From Clostridia bacterium (GTDB lineage Bacteria; Bacillota; Clostridia; Oscillospirales; Acutalibacteraceae), in assembly GCA_017516485.1 (NCBI GenBank), contig JAFXCH010000009.1, forward strand, positions 1 through 34,890: 34,890 bases of DNA, in the 5' to 3' direction. Both the position numbers and the translations under genes were made by a program. This document shows positions 17,923 to 25,087 of the stretch, piece after piece; the stretch's first letter is position 1, and each line of letters opens with the position of its first letter. A model generated the notes under the pieces. The model ran no database searches, had not been told where the DNA came from, and saw only the letters and a program-made list of their open reading frames with translations.

Positions 17923-18723
17923 ATGGTAAATAACTTTGAATTCAAAAAGAATTACGTGTTTGACGACCTTGTCAATATAGTTGCAGTCCTTCGCGGTGAG
18001 GGCGGCTGCCCGTGGGATGCGGTGCAGACACACACCACAATCAAGAAGGACCTTATTGAAGAAACTTACGAGGTTATAGAGGCAATTAATAAGGACGATA
18101 AGACACTTCTTTGTGAAGAGCTCGGCGACCTAATGCTTCAGGTCGTATTTCACTCACAGATAGAAACCGAAGCAGAATGCTTCAGTATTGACGATATCTG
18201 CGACGGTATATGCAAAAAGCTTATCGAACGCCACCCTCACGTTTTCGGCGAAGTTAACGTTGACGGTGTTGAGGATGTTCTCACAAATTGGGATGATATT
18301 AAACGCCGCACCAAGGGCCAGAAAACCACAACCCAGGCTATGCAGGCAGTACCCCGTGAATTGCCTGCCCTTATGAGAAGCACGAAAATTCAGAAGAAGG
18401 CTAAAAAAGCCGGCTTTGACTGGGATGATATTTCCGGTGCTCTTGATAAGCTGGAAGAAGAAATTGCAGAGCTTCGTGAAGCAATTGAAGCACAGGACGA
18501 TAACGCTTGCTTTGATGAGCTTGGCGACGTGCTTTTCTCCGCTGTTAATGTTTCAAGGGTTATTGATGTTGATGCCGAGGAGGCTCTCACGGCTGCAACA
18601 GACAAGTTTTTCAACCGCTTTTCAATAGTTGAACAGCTTGCCGAAAAGAAAGGCATCGATATGAAAACAACTTCACTTGAAGAGCTGGACAGGCTCTGGG
18701 ATGAAGCCAAAAAAGTTAAATAA
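17923..18723 (+). CDS. mazG: Nucleoside triphosphate pyrophosphohydrolase MazG (YabN-like)
   Basis: A 266-residue protein with two tandem MazG domains, hydrolysing (d)NTPs to NMP and PPi. The first domain has GGCPWDAVQTH, EETYEV (E46, E47, E50) and ELGD (66-69). The second has EEIAELREAI and DELGDVLFS. Bacillus YabN carries an additional N-terminal methylase-like domain of about 220 residues that is absent here, so this is the short E. coli-like form. It lies between the flippase and HU. AGGGAG precedes the ATG by about 8 bases. Confidence 0.92.
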   Translation: MVNNFEFKKNYVFDDLVNIVAVLRGEGGCPWDAVQTHTTIKKDLIEETYEVIEAINKDDKTLLCEELGDLMLQVVFHSQIETEAECFSIDDICDGICKKLIERHPHVFGEVNVDGVEDVLTNWDDIKRRTKGQKTTTQAMQAVPRELPALMRSTKIQKKAKKAGFDWDDISGALDKLEEEIAELREAIEAQDDNACFDELGDVLFSAVNVSRVIDVDAEEALTAATDKFFNRFSIVEQLAEKKGIDMKTTSLEELDRLWDEAKKVK

Positions 18724-18734
18724 TACTAAGGTTA

Positions 18735-18752
18735 ATAATACTGTAGTATTAT
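18735..18752. promoter_or_regulatory. Perfect inverted repeat upstream of HU
   Basis: ATAATACT (18735-18742) and AGTATTAT (18745-18752) form an exact 8-base inverted repeat with a 2-base spacer, 25 bases before the HU start. It contains a TATTAT that could be a -10 element, though no convincing -35 is seen. It may be an operator or a small RNA hairpin. Confidence 0.4.
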
Positions 18753-18777
18753 ATATAAATTCAGGAGGTTTAACAAA

Positions 18778-19050
18778 ATGAACAAAAACGAACTTATCAG
18801 CGCAGTAGCTGAAAAAACAGGTCTTTCCAAGAAGGATTCCGAAAAGGCACTCAACGCAACACTTGACGCTATCACCGCTGCAGTAGCAAACGGCGAGAAG
18901 GTACAGCTTATCGGCTTCGGTACATTCGAGCTTCGAGAGCGTGCAGAGAAGCAGGCTCGCAACCCCAGAACAGGCGAAACAATGACTGTTCCCGCTTGCA
19001 AGGCTCCCGCTTTCAAGGCTGGCCAGGCTTTCAAGAACGCTGCAAAATAA
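18778..19050 (+). CDS. hup: HU-family nucleoid DNA-binding protein
   Basis: A 90-residue histone-like protein that bends and compacts DNA as a dimer. Full family length, starting MNKNELISAVAEKTGLSKKD. The DNA-binding arm is marked by GFGTFELRERAEKQ and ARNPRTGE, with the intercalating proline in RNPRTG. AGGAGG lies 9 bases before the ATG and codon use is notably optimal (GCT, AAG, CTT), fitting high expression. It sits between mazG and rqcP, a place HU often occupies in Clostridia, and is closed by its own terminator. Confidence 0.96.
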   Translation: MNKNELISAVAEKTGLSKKDSEKALNATLDAITAAVANGEKVQLIGFGTFELRERAEKQARNPRTGETMTVPACKAPAFKAGQAFKNAAK

Positions 19051-19061
19051 GTCATTTTTTA

Positions 19062-19098
19062 TGGCTGCCTTTTCAGGAAGGCAGCCACTTCTTTTGTT
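19062..19098 (+). terminator. Intrinsic terminator after HU
   Basis: TGGCTGCCTT (19062-19071) pairs perfectly with AAGGCAGCCA (19078-19087), with a 6-base loop and a pyrimidine tail CTTCTTTTGTT. It lies between HU and rqcP, so rqcP transcription needs readthrough or its own promoter. Confidence 0.88.
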
Positions 19099-19128
19099 AA
19101 CCGCTGCAAATAAAGGAGTAATCGTTTT

Positions 19129-19371
19129 ATGAGATTGGATAAATATCTTAAGGTTTCAAGAATAATTAAAAGGCGTACCGTTGCAAACGAGGTATGTGAC
19201 GCCAAACACGTAACCGTAAACGGAAAAATCGCCAGAGCCTCACTTGAAATAAAGGTTGGCGACGTAATAGAAATTCAGATGGGCTCAAACCTCACAAAAT
19301 ACGAGGTTTTAAACGTCAGCGAGCACGCAACCAAGGAAAATGCCGCGCTGATGTTCAGACAGCTTCAATAA
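19129..19371 (+). CDS. rqcP: S4-domain RNA-binding protein RqcP (YabO)
   Basis: An 80-residue S4-domain protein starting MRLDKYLKVSRIIKRRTVAN, with VTVNGKIARASLEIKVGD as the RNA-binding loop. RqcP (YabO, Hsp15-like) works with RqcH on obstructed 50S subunits to add alanine tails during ribosome-associated quality control. Full family length. AAAGGAG lies about 11 bases before the ATG. It begins the rqcP-yabP-yabQ-divIC-yabR order known from Bacillus. Confidence 0.92.
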   Translation: MRLDKYLKVSRIIKRRTVANEVCDAKHVTVNGKIARASLEIKVGDVIEIQMGSNLTKYEVLNVSEHATKENAALMFRQLQ

Positions 19372-19430
19372 CATATTAAGGCGCTCTGCCGCATATTTAA
19401 TAGTGAATACTGTAAATAGGGGAGAGCGCA

Positions 19431-19709
19431 TTGGAAGAAAAAAACAATAATTTGTTGCCGCACAATATCGTTCTTGAAGACAGAAAGCACCTTACCGTTT
19501 CAGGTGTTAAGGACGTAGACAGCTTTGATGAAATGAACATTACGGCGTTAACTGCGCTCGGCGAAATGACTGTAAGCGGAAGCGGACTTCGCATAAACAG
19601 GTTCAGCACCGACGTAGGCGAGTTGGCAATTGACGGAGATATCTGCGCTATAACTTACGCCGAAACAAGCCGTGAGCAGGGCGGACTTTTCAGCCGAATC
19701 TTCAGATAA
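19431..19709 (+). CDS. yabP: Sporulation protein YabP
   Basis: A 92-residue protein with the YabP pattern: NIVLEDRKHLTVSGVKDVDSFDE, then TALGEMTVSGSGLRINRFSTDVGELAIDG. In Bacillus, YabP is needed for sporulation and is a coat/cortex-associated protein. The start is TTG at 19431 with GGGGAG about 7 bases upstream; no ATG in frame occurs until well inside the conserved part. It ends 2 bases before yabQ. Confidence 0.9.
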   Translation: MEEKNNNLLPHNIVLEDRKHLTVSGVKDVDSFDEMNITALTALGEMTVSGSGLRINRFSTDVGELAIDGDICAITYAETSREQGGLFSRIFR

Positions 19710-19711
19710 CT

Positions 19712-20182
19712 ATGTATATAGACGATATTTCATCACAGCTTCAGGTTTTTATGAGCTCGGTGGGCTTCGGCTTTATACTGGGCTTAATTTATGACGTTTT
19801 CAGGCTGATAAGAGTATTGATTATAAAAAACAGTAAGTCGGTTATTGCGCAGGATGTTATATATTTCCTGCTCTGCGCCGTGCTGACTTTTGTTTTCTTG
19901 CTGGTTATTAACAACGGCAGATTTCGGTTTAACATTCTGCTGGCATTAGTCATCGGGTTCGTTGTTTATTACGTCACCTTGGGCAGGTTTGTCGGTGCTG
20001 CAACCGTCTTTTTTGTAAAACGAATCAAGAAAGCACTATACTTTTTTGCCGGAATAATAACTGCTCCGTACCGCTTGGTAATGGTTTTGTACGCAAAAAT
20101 CACACGTAAACTGCCCAAAAATTATAAAAATATTAAATTTTCAAGAAAAAAAGCCGAAAAACCTCTTGAAAATAAAGAATAA
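19712..20182 (+). CDS. yabQ: Spore cortex biosynthesis protein YabQ
   Basis: A 156-residue membrane protein with about four hydrophobic segments (around residues 13-30, 45-65, 70-87, 95-115) and a strongly basic C-terminus. LGLIYDVFRLIR near residue 25 is the family's recognisable motif. YabQ is required for cortex formation in Bacillus spores and localises to the spore membranes. It starts 2 bases after yabP, so the two are probably translationally coupled. Confidence 0.87.
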   Translation: MYIDDISSQLQVFMSSVGFGFILGLIYDVFRLIRVLIIKNSKSVIAQDVIYFLLCAVLTFVFLLVINNGRFRFNILLALVIGFVVYYVTLGRFVGAATVFFVKRIKKALYFFAGIITAPYRLVMVLYAKITRKLPKNYKNIKFSRKKAEKPLENKE

Positions 20183-20195
20183 TATAGTATATAAT
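20166..20195 (+). promoter_or_regulatory. Candidate promoter for divIC inside the yabQ 3' end
   Basis: TTGAAA (20166-20171) and TATAAT (20190-20195) with an 18-base spacer. The -35 box is inside the last codons of yabQ. A housekeeping promoter here would separate growth-phase expression of divIC from the sporulation genes upstream. Confidence 0.6.
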
Positions 20196-20224
20196 TAATT
20201 CAAATATCTTTAAGTAGGTGCATC

Positions 20225-20512
20225 ATGAACAAGAAAAGCAAAGGAAGAGTAAGCATCGTCCTTGTTCTCGCTCTGGTTGCATTGATTGGCTATTTTATTA
20301 TTAATTCGATACAGCTTCGTATGGACATAAAGGACAAGACCGACGAGGTTTCCGAACTCTCTGAACAGATATCTGTTCAGGACGAGGAAAACAAGCAGCT
20401 TGAAGACATTCTCAACAACGAAAACGAATCCGAATATCTTCAGCAGTACGCACGTGAAGAGCTTGACTACGTTATGCCCGGCGAAAGAGTATATGCAAAT
20501 TCAGCAACCTAA
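20225..20512 (+). CDS. divIC: Septum formation initiator, DivIC/FtsB-like
   Basis: A 95-residue bitopic membrane protein. A short basic cytoplasmic N-terminus precedes one membrane segment (about residues 10-28). A coiled coil follows (about 32-62, with heptads such as VSELSEQISVQDEE), then a short conserved tail with YARE and the YVMPGE block typical of the family. DivIC/FtsB forms a complex with FtsL and DivIB/FtsQ at the division septum. Its position between yabQ and an S1-domain gene matches Bacillus divIC. Ribosome binding site TAGGTG, 7 bases before ATG. Confidence 0.88.
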   Translation: MNKKSKGRVSIVLVLALVALIGYFIINSIQLRMDIKDKTDEVSELSEQISVQDEENKQLEDILNNENESEYLQQYAREELDYVMPGERVYANSAT

Positions 20513-20541
20513 ACTATTTTCAGAGGAGAACACAGGTTTCT

Positions 20542-21000
20542 ATGCAGATTGAAGTTGGAGCAATTATTGAAGGTAAGGTTACAGGCCTTACCAATTTCGG
20601 TGCCTTCGTTACTCTTGAGGGTAACACAACGGGTATGGTACATATTTCCGAAGTATCCAACACTTACGTCAAGGACATAAAAGAACATCTTTCCGAGGGC
20701 CAGCAGGTAAAGGTAAAGGTCCTCTCAATAGGTGCAGACGGTAAAATAAGCCTTTCCATCAAGCAGGCTATCACTACCGTTCAGCAGGCTGCGCCTGCTC
20801 AGCAACATAAGCCCAGAAACAGCCACTCAAGACCTAACGTTTGGCAGGGTCAGCCTCAGCAGACTTCTAACGAGCCTGCATCTTTTGAGGATATGATGGC
20901 AAAATTCAAGCAGGTCAGCGACGATAAGTTTTCAGACCTCCGCCGTTCTAATGACTCACGCTACAGCCAGACAAGCTCCAGAAGAGGTAACAGAAAATAA
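20542..21000 (+). CDS. S1-domain RNA-binding protein, YabR-like
   Basis: A 152-residue protein. Residues 1-75 form one S1 OB-fold domain (VGAIIEGKVTGLTNFGAFV, TGMVHISEVS, VKVKVLSIGADGKISLSIK). The rest is low-complexity, rich in Gln, Ser, Arg and Asn, and probably disordered, except for a short EPASFEDMMAKFKQVSDDK segment that recurs in YabR-like proteins. RNA or ribosome binding is likely; the exact role is unknown. An AGAGGAG site lies about 13 bases before the ATG. It ends the conserved yab run. Confidence 0.88.
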   Translation: MQIEVGAIIEGKVTGLTNFGAFVTLEGNTTGMVHISEVSNTYVKDIKEHLSEGQQVKVKVLSIGADGKISLSIKQAITTVQQAAPAQQHKPRNSHSRPNVWQGQPQQTSNEPASFEDMMAKFKQVSDDKFSDLRRSNDSRYSQTSSRRGNRK

Positions 21001-21006
21001 AAAATC

Positions 21007-21040
21007 TGCACTGTGAAGCCGAGCTTTGCAGTGCATTGTT
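21007..21040 (+). terminator. Hairpin after the S1 gene, possible weak terminator
   Basis: Bases 21007-21019 pair with 21023-21035 in a 13-pair stem with two G-U wobbles and a 3-base loop, followed by only a weak T tract (TTGTTTAT). It probably attenuates rather than fully ends transcription before the fumarase gene. Confidence 0.6.
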
Positions 21041-21055
21041 TATATGGTGATAAAT

Positions 21056-21898
21056 ATGAGAGAAATCGACGTAAAAACCCTGTCCGATGCCGTAGCTCTG
21101 CTTTGCATACAGGCAAACAAGAACCTGCCGCACGACCTAAATAAACTAATTACGGAATTTTCCGAATCAGAGAGCAATACTCTGGCTAAGTCGGTTATGA
21201 ACGATATTATTGAGAATATTTCCGCTGCGAAAGAGCTTGATATTCCGATTTGTCAGGATTGCGGTATGGCAGTTATATTTATTGAAATAGGTCAGGACGT
21301 TCATTTTATAGGCGGAAATTTTGAAGAGGCGATAAACGACGGCGTCAGAAGGGGATATACCGAAGGGTATCTTCGCTGCTCAGTTGTTGCCGACCCGATT
21401 TTGAGGAAGAATACGGATGACAATACACCTGCTGTAATCCACACAAAAATTGTTGACGGTGATAAAGTTAAAATCACCGTTGCACCCAAGGGCTTCGGAA
21501 GCGAGAATATGAGTAAGCTTAAAATGTTTACCCCTGCCGCAACAAGAGAAGATATTGTCGAGTATATTCTTGACTGTGTTGTTAAGGCGGGCGGTAATCC
21601 TTGTCCTCCGATTGTGCTCGGTATCGGCATCGGCGGTGATTTTGAGCAATGCGCATATCTTGCAAAGAAAGCTCTTTGCAGAGATGTGAGTATAAGAAAC
21701 AGTAATGAGTATTATGCCGATATGGAAAAAGAAATTCTTTCTCTTGTAAATTGCCTCAATATCGGTCCGCAGGGCTTCGGCGGTAAAACAACTGCACTTG
21801 CAGTCAATATAGAAACAGCCCCCACACATATTGCAGGTCTGCCCGTTGCTGTTAATTTCGGCTGTCACGTTACCCGACACAAAACGGTGATAATATAA
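21056..21898 (+). CDS. Class I (Fe-S) fumarate hydratase, alpha subunit
   Basis: About 280 residues, the normal size of the alpha subunit (FumA N-terminal/TtdA type) of two-subunit iron-sulfur fumarases and L-tartrate dehydratases. The three cysteines expected to bind the [4Fe-4S] cluster are present: C66 in CQDCG, C183 in GGNPCPP and C270 in GCHVTRH. GSENMSKLKMFTPA and GPQGFGGKTT are family blocks. The ATG at 21056 was preferred because GGTGAT precedes it; starts at 21026 or 21044 are weaker. The beta subunit is normally the next gene, but here hpf follows on its own promoter. Whether fumarate or tartrate is the substrate cannot be read from the sequence. Confidence 0.88.
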   Translation: MREIDVKTLSDAVALLCIQANKNLPHDLNKLITEFSESESNTLAKSVMNDIIENISAAKELDIPICQDCGMAVIFIEIGQDVHFIGGNFEEAINDGVRRGYTEGYLRCSVVADPILRKNTDDNTPAVIHTKIVDGDKVKITVAPKGFGSENMSKLKMFTPAATREDIVEYILDCVVKAGGNPCPPIVLGIGIGGDFEQCAYLAKKALCRDVSIRNSNEYYADMEKEILSLVNCLNIGPQGFGGKTTALAVNIETAPTHIAGLPVAVNFGCHVTRHKTVII

Positions 21899-21933
21899 AA
21901 TTGGTTATATGATATAAAATTTTTATATACCCC

Positions 21934-21962
21934 TTTACAAATTATGTGCAATATGATATAGT
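21934..21962 (+). promoter_or_regulatory. Promoter for hpf
   Basis: TTTACA (21934-21939) and TATAGT (21957-21962) with a 17-base spacer, each one mismatch from consensus. It lies in the only AT-rich gap before hpf. The predicted transcript begins at about 21969, next to a stem-loop (21970-21978 with 21998-22006). Confidence 0.65.
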
Positions 21963-22031
21963 GAAATTGAAGATAGGGGAAATACTAACAACACAAGCTC
22001 TATCTTAATTCCACAAAAAGGGGATGTAACT

Positions 22032-22559
22032 ATGAAAATCACAGCTATCGGTCGCAAATGCACACTCAGAGATTCTTTCAAAGAACACGCGGAGAAAAAG
22101 CTTTCTAAAATTGAACGCTTCTTCGGCGATAATGCAGAAGCCAAAGTAACCGCAACGGTTGAAAAAAACGTGCAGATTGTTGAAGTCACCGTTCTCAACG
22201 GCGGTATGGTATTCCGTTCACAGGAACGTGCCGAGAATATGAACGATGCTCTTGACCTTTGCGTAGATTCTCTCATCCGCCAGATTCGTAAGAACAAAAC
22301 ACGAATCGAGAAAAAGCTTCGTGACGGTGCCTTTGACGGATACGTCGGTGAATACGCCGTTGAAGAAGAGCCCGAATATGAGATTGTCAGAACAAAGACG
22401 GTTAACCTCCGTCCCGAAACGGTAGATGAGGCCATTCTTAAAATGAATCTTGTCGGTCACCGCTTCTATATGTTCCTTAACGCCGAAACGGGCAACGTTT
22501 GTGTCGTTTATGTACGAAACGACGGCGGCTACGGTCTGCTTGAGCCTGAAATTGATTAA
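22032..22559 (+). CDS. hpf: Long-form ribosome hibernation promoting factor
   Basis: A 175-residue long HPF, which dimerises idle 70S ribosomes into 100S particles. The N-terminal domain (about 1-100) begins MKITAIGRKCTLRDSFKEHAEKKLSKIERFF and binds the small-subunit mRNA channel. The C-terminal dimerisation domain (about 120-175) has EIVRTKTVNLRPETVDEAI and GHRFYMFLNAETG. It is typical in length for Firmicutes. Single-gene transcript: own promoter, 5' stem-loop and terminator. A GGGGATG site lies 6 bases before ATG. Confidence 0.95.
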   Translation: MKITAIGRKCTLRDSFKEHAEKKLSKIERFFGDNAEAKVTATVEKNVQIVEVTVLNGGMVFRSQERAENMNDALDLCVDSLIRQIRKNKTRIEKKLRDGAFDGYVGEYAVEEEPEYEIVRTKTVNLRPETVDEAILKMNLVGHRFYMFLNAETGNVCVVYVRNDGGYGLLEPEID

Positions 22560-22568
22560 AAAATTAAG

Positions 22569-22597
22569 TTGACTATATCAAATATTTTATTTATAAT
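22569..22597 (+). promoter_or_regulatory. Near-consensus promoter overlapping the hpf terminator
   Basis: TTGACT (22569-22574) and TATAAT (22592-22597) with a 17-base spacer. The predicted start, about 22604, lies inside the left arm of the hpf terminator, so rlmL transcripts would carry only part of that hairpin. Confidence 0.75.
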
Positions 22598-22628
22598 AGG
22601 GAGTGGAGTAATCCGCTCCCTATTTTTC
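22596..22628 (+). terminator. Intrinsic terminator after hpf
   Basis: ATAGGGAGTGGA (22596-22607) pairs with TCCGCTCCCTAT (22612-22623), including one G-U pair, around GTAA, with TTTTT following. A promoter for the next gene overlaps its left edge. Confidence 0.88.
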
Positions 22629-22644
22629 AGAAAGGCATTATAAT

Positions 22645-23760
22645 ATGCTTATAAATTTTTGTATTCCGTGTCTGCTTGGTCTTGAAGGCTTTATTGCCGA
22701 TGAGCTTCGTGCTCTTGAGGCGCAGAATGTTCAGGCCGAAAACGGCAGAGTACTTTTTTCGGGCGATGAAAATATACTTGCCCGTGTCAATATCTGTTCA
22801 AGGTTTGCCGAGCGTGTACAGATTGTTGTCGGCTCGTTTACAGCCAAAACCTTTGAAGAGCTTTTTCAAGGCACTAAAGCTCTTGAATGGGAACAATGGA
22901 TTGGTGCAAGAGATGCTTTTCCCGTCAAGGGATATTCAATCAATTCAACGCTTTTCAGCGTAAGAGACTGCCAGGCCATTATAAAAAAGGCTGTCGTTGA
23001 AAGGCTCAAAAGCAGGTACAACGTTTCGTGGTTTGATGAAACAGGTCCCGTTCATCAGATTCAGTTTGCGTTCAATAAGGACGTTGTAACGCTTCTGCTT
23101 GATACCTCGGGCGCCGGTCTTCACAAACGCGGCTACCGCCCGCAGTCTAATTCCGCACCCATCAAGGAAACACTTGCAGCATCTCTTTGCGCCGCTTCAA
23201 GGCTCAGACCGTACCACACGCTGTATGACCCTATGTGCGGCTCGGGAACAATACTTGTCGAAGGTGCAATGATGGCTATGAATATTGCACCGGGTCTGAA
23301 CAGAAACTTCTCCTGCGACCGTTGGGAACAGCTTGACAGAGCAATATGGGCCGTTGAAAAAGAAAGAGCAAGAGACCTCGAAAAGCGTGATTGCGACTTC
23401 CTTGCAATTGGCTCGGATATTTCTTCCGAATCCGTTGAGCTTGCTAAAATCAATGCTCGGCAGGCAGGAGTTGCGGATAAAATAAAAATAAGCATTGCTG
23501 ATGTTAAGAATTTTAAAGGTGAAACAGAAAAGGGTACGCTTATATGCAATCCTCCCTACGGTGAAAGACTGCTCGATATTGAAGAAGCATCAAAGCTTTA
23601 CTCCGTAATGGGCAGGGTGTTTGAACGTAAGCACGGCTGGTCTTATACAATAATCAGTCCGTCCGAAACCTTTGAGCAGGATTTCGGCAGGAAGGCTGAT
23701 AAACGCCGCAAGCTCTATAACGGTATGATTAAATGTCAGGTATTTATGTACTTTAAATAA
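22645..23760 (+). CDS. THUMP-domain 23S rRNA (guanine-N2)-methyltransferase, RlmL/YpsC-like
   Basis: A 371-residue class I RNA methyltransferase. An N-terminal region starting with PCLLGLEGFIADELRAL and a THUMP domain (to about residue 155) precede the Rossmann domain. The latter has LYDPMCGSGTILVEGAMMA (SAM site) and NPPYGERL at 302-308, the catalytic NPPY of N2-guanine methylases. It resembles Bacillus YpsC and the methyltransferase half of E. coli RlmL, which modifies G2445 of 23S rRNA; the target here is inferred. Transcribed from the promoter at 22569; an AGAAAGG site lies upstream of ATG. The lipid kinase follows after 19 bases. Confidence 0.9.
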   Translation: MLINFCIPCLLGLEGFIADELRALEAQNVQAENGRVLFSGDENILARVNICSRFAERVQIVVGSFTAKTFEELFQGTKALEWEQWIGARDAFPVKGYSINSTLFSVRDCQAIIKKAVVERLKSRYNVSWFDETGPVHQIQFAFNKDVVTLLLDTSGAGLHKRGYRPQSNSAPIKETLAASLCAASRLRPYHTLYDPMCGSGTILVEGAMMAMNIAPGLNRNFSCDRWEQLDRAIWAVEKERARDLEKRDCDFLAIGSDISSESVELAKINARQAGVADKIKISIADVKNFKGETEKGTLICNPPYGERLLDIEEASKLYSVMGRVFERKHGWSYTIISPSETFEQDFGRKADKRRKLYNGMIKCQVFMYFK

Positions 23761-23779
23761 GGAAAGGAATGTGGGCTGA

Positions 23780-24739
23780 ATGAAACACGTATTTATCGTC
23801 AACCCTTGTGCCGGTAAAGGCAATAACCAAGCATCAAATTATATTATTCCTAAAATCAAGGAATACTTTTCAAAAAACAGCGGAGATTATGAGATTCACG
23901 AAACGACAGCACCTTACGAGGGTATCAACTTTGTAAAGTATTACCCCGTTGGTGAGGAAACCGTTCGTTTTTACGCCTGCGGCGGTGACGGCACACTCTT
24001 TGAGGTTGTAAACGGTGCCTACGGTAAGGAAAACGTTGAGGTTGCCGTTATTCCTCTTGGCTCCGGTAATGACTTTATCCGTCTTTTCGGTAACAAAGAG
24101 GACCTTATCGATGTCGAAGCACAGGTAAACGGCACACCGATTAAGCTCGATGTTATCAAGTGCCTTGGTAAGATTGCAATTAACCAGTGTTCAATGGGTC
24201 TTGACGCAGAGGTTTGCGCAGGTCAGGCTAAATTCAAGAAAATTCCGTTCATCAACGGTGAGGCTGCTTATACAGCATCTCTGCTTTATTCTTTTATCGG
24301 CAAAATGAAGAGTGTATTTACCGTACAGTTTGATGACAAAGAGCCCTTCACGGCTCCTACACTTTTCTGCTATTGCGGTAACTCCCGTTGGTACGGCGGC
24401 GGTTATATGGCTGCACCGCACGCAATGCCCGATGACGGTCTGCTTGATTTTGTTCACGTTAAAAAGAATATGCCCAGAGTAAAGCTCCTCGGTCTTATCA
24501 ATAAATATAAGCGCGGTGAGCACCTTGACTGGGATATTACAACGTTTGAAAGAGGTAAAAAGCTTGTAATTCACAGCGACAGACCGGCCGCAGTCAACAT
24601 TGACGGCGAATGCGAGTATGTAAACGACTGTACCTTTGAAATCGTTGAAAAAGGTATTACTTTTGTTATCCCCACAAGCTCTTGGTACTTTGACAGAGTG
24701 GAAAAGGGCATTATTTGTGATAACAAACCAATGAAATAA
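23780..24739 (+). CDS. Diacylglycerol-kinase-family lipid kinase (YegS/DgkB/BmrU-like)
   Basis: A 319-residue cytosolic kinase. VFIVNPCAGKGN at the N-terminus, the nucleotide-binding GGDGTL at 68-73 and PLGSGNDFIRLFG are the signature of the DAGK catalytic domain; a beta-rich C-terminal domain contains YGGGYMAAPHAMPDDGLLDF. These enzymes phosphorylate diacylglycerol or related lipids, often in phospholipid recycling; the substrate cannot be read here. It follows the rRNA methyltransferase on the same transcript and ends in a bidirectional-looking hairpin. Confidence 0.88.
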   Translation: MKHVFIVNPCAGKGNNQASNYIIPKIKEYFSKNSGDYEIHETTAPYEGINFVKYYPVGEETVRFYACGGDGTLFEVVNGAYGKENVEVAVIPLGSGNDFIRLFGNKEDLIDVEAQVNGTPIKLDVIKCLGKIAINQCSMGLDAEVCAGQAKFKKIPFINGEAAYTASLLYSFIGKMKSVFTVQFDDKEPFTAPTLFCYCGNSRWYGGGYMAAPHAMPDDGLLDFVHVKKNMPRVKLLGLINKYKRGEHLDWDITTFERGKKLVIHSDRPAAVNIDGECEYVNDCTFEIVEKGITFVIPTSSWYFDRVEKGIICDNKPMK

Positions 24740-24744
24740 GATTT

Positions 24745-24778
24745 AAAGCGCAGTTTTAATTACTGCGCTTTTCTTGTT
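24745..24778 (+). terminator. Intrinsic terminator between convergent genes
   Basis: AAAGCGCAGT (24745-24754) pairs with ACTGCGCTTT (24762-24771) around a 7-base loop, followed on the plus strand by TCTTGTTTTT. The stop codon of the minus-strand gene lies within the loop. The plus direction has the better T tract. Confidence 0.85.
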
Positions 24779-25013
24779 TTTCTATATTTGCCATTATCGC
24801 TGTTCCTGCCGTAAGCATTGCAACGCCTGAACGAAGAACAGTTATTAATTCAAGGCTCAGAACTCTCATATCATAGTAATAGCTTGTATATTCGGCAAGA
24901 TAAAATGATAATGACGAACAAATGATAACACTCAAGGCAAATGCAAGTGTGCAGTTGAGCAATATAAGCGTTTTCGGAAATGATTTATAATTATTTTTGA
25001 AAAAGCTCTTCAC
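24756..25013 (-). CDS. Small membrane protein of unknown function
   Basis: 85 residues with two predicted membrane segments (about 14-40, rich in Leu, Ala and Ile, and about 55-74), a basic N-terminus and a charged C-terminus (EKQEKRSN). I recognise no family. The start would be GTG at 25013 with GGTGAT a few bases upstream; the neighbouring ATG is out of frame and followed directly by TGA. It is divergent from the isomerase gene and convergent with the lipid kinase, and its stop lies in the shared terminator. Coding potential is supported by position and the binding site, but not strongly. Confidence 0.5.
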   Translation of the reverse strand: MKSFFKNNYKSFPKTLILLNCTLAFALSVIICSSLSFYLAEYTSYYYDMRVLSLELITVLRSGVAMLTAGTAIMANIEKQEKRSN

Positions 25014-25087
25014 ATAATCACCGAAATAATGATAATATAATAATATAAAAAAATCAAAGCCAAAATTCTGCCAAAGGAAGAAGAAAT

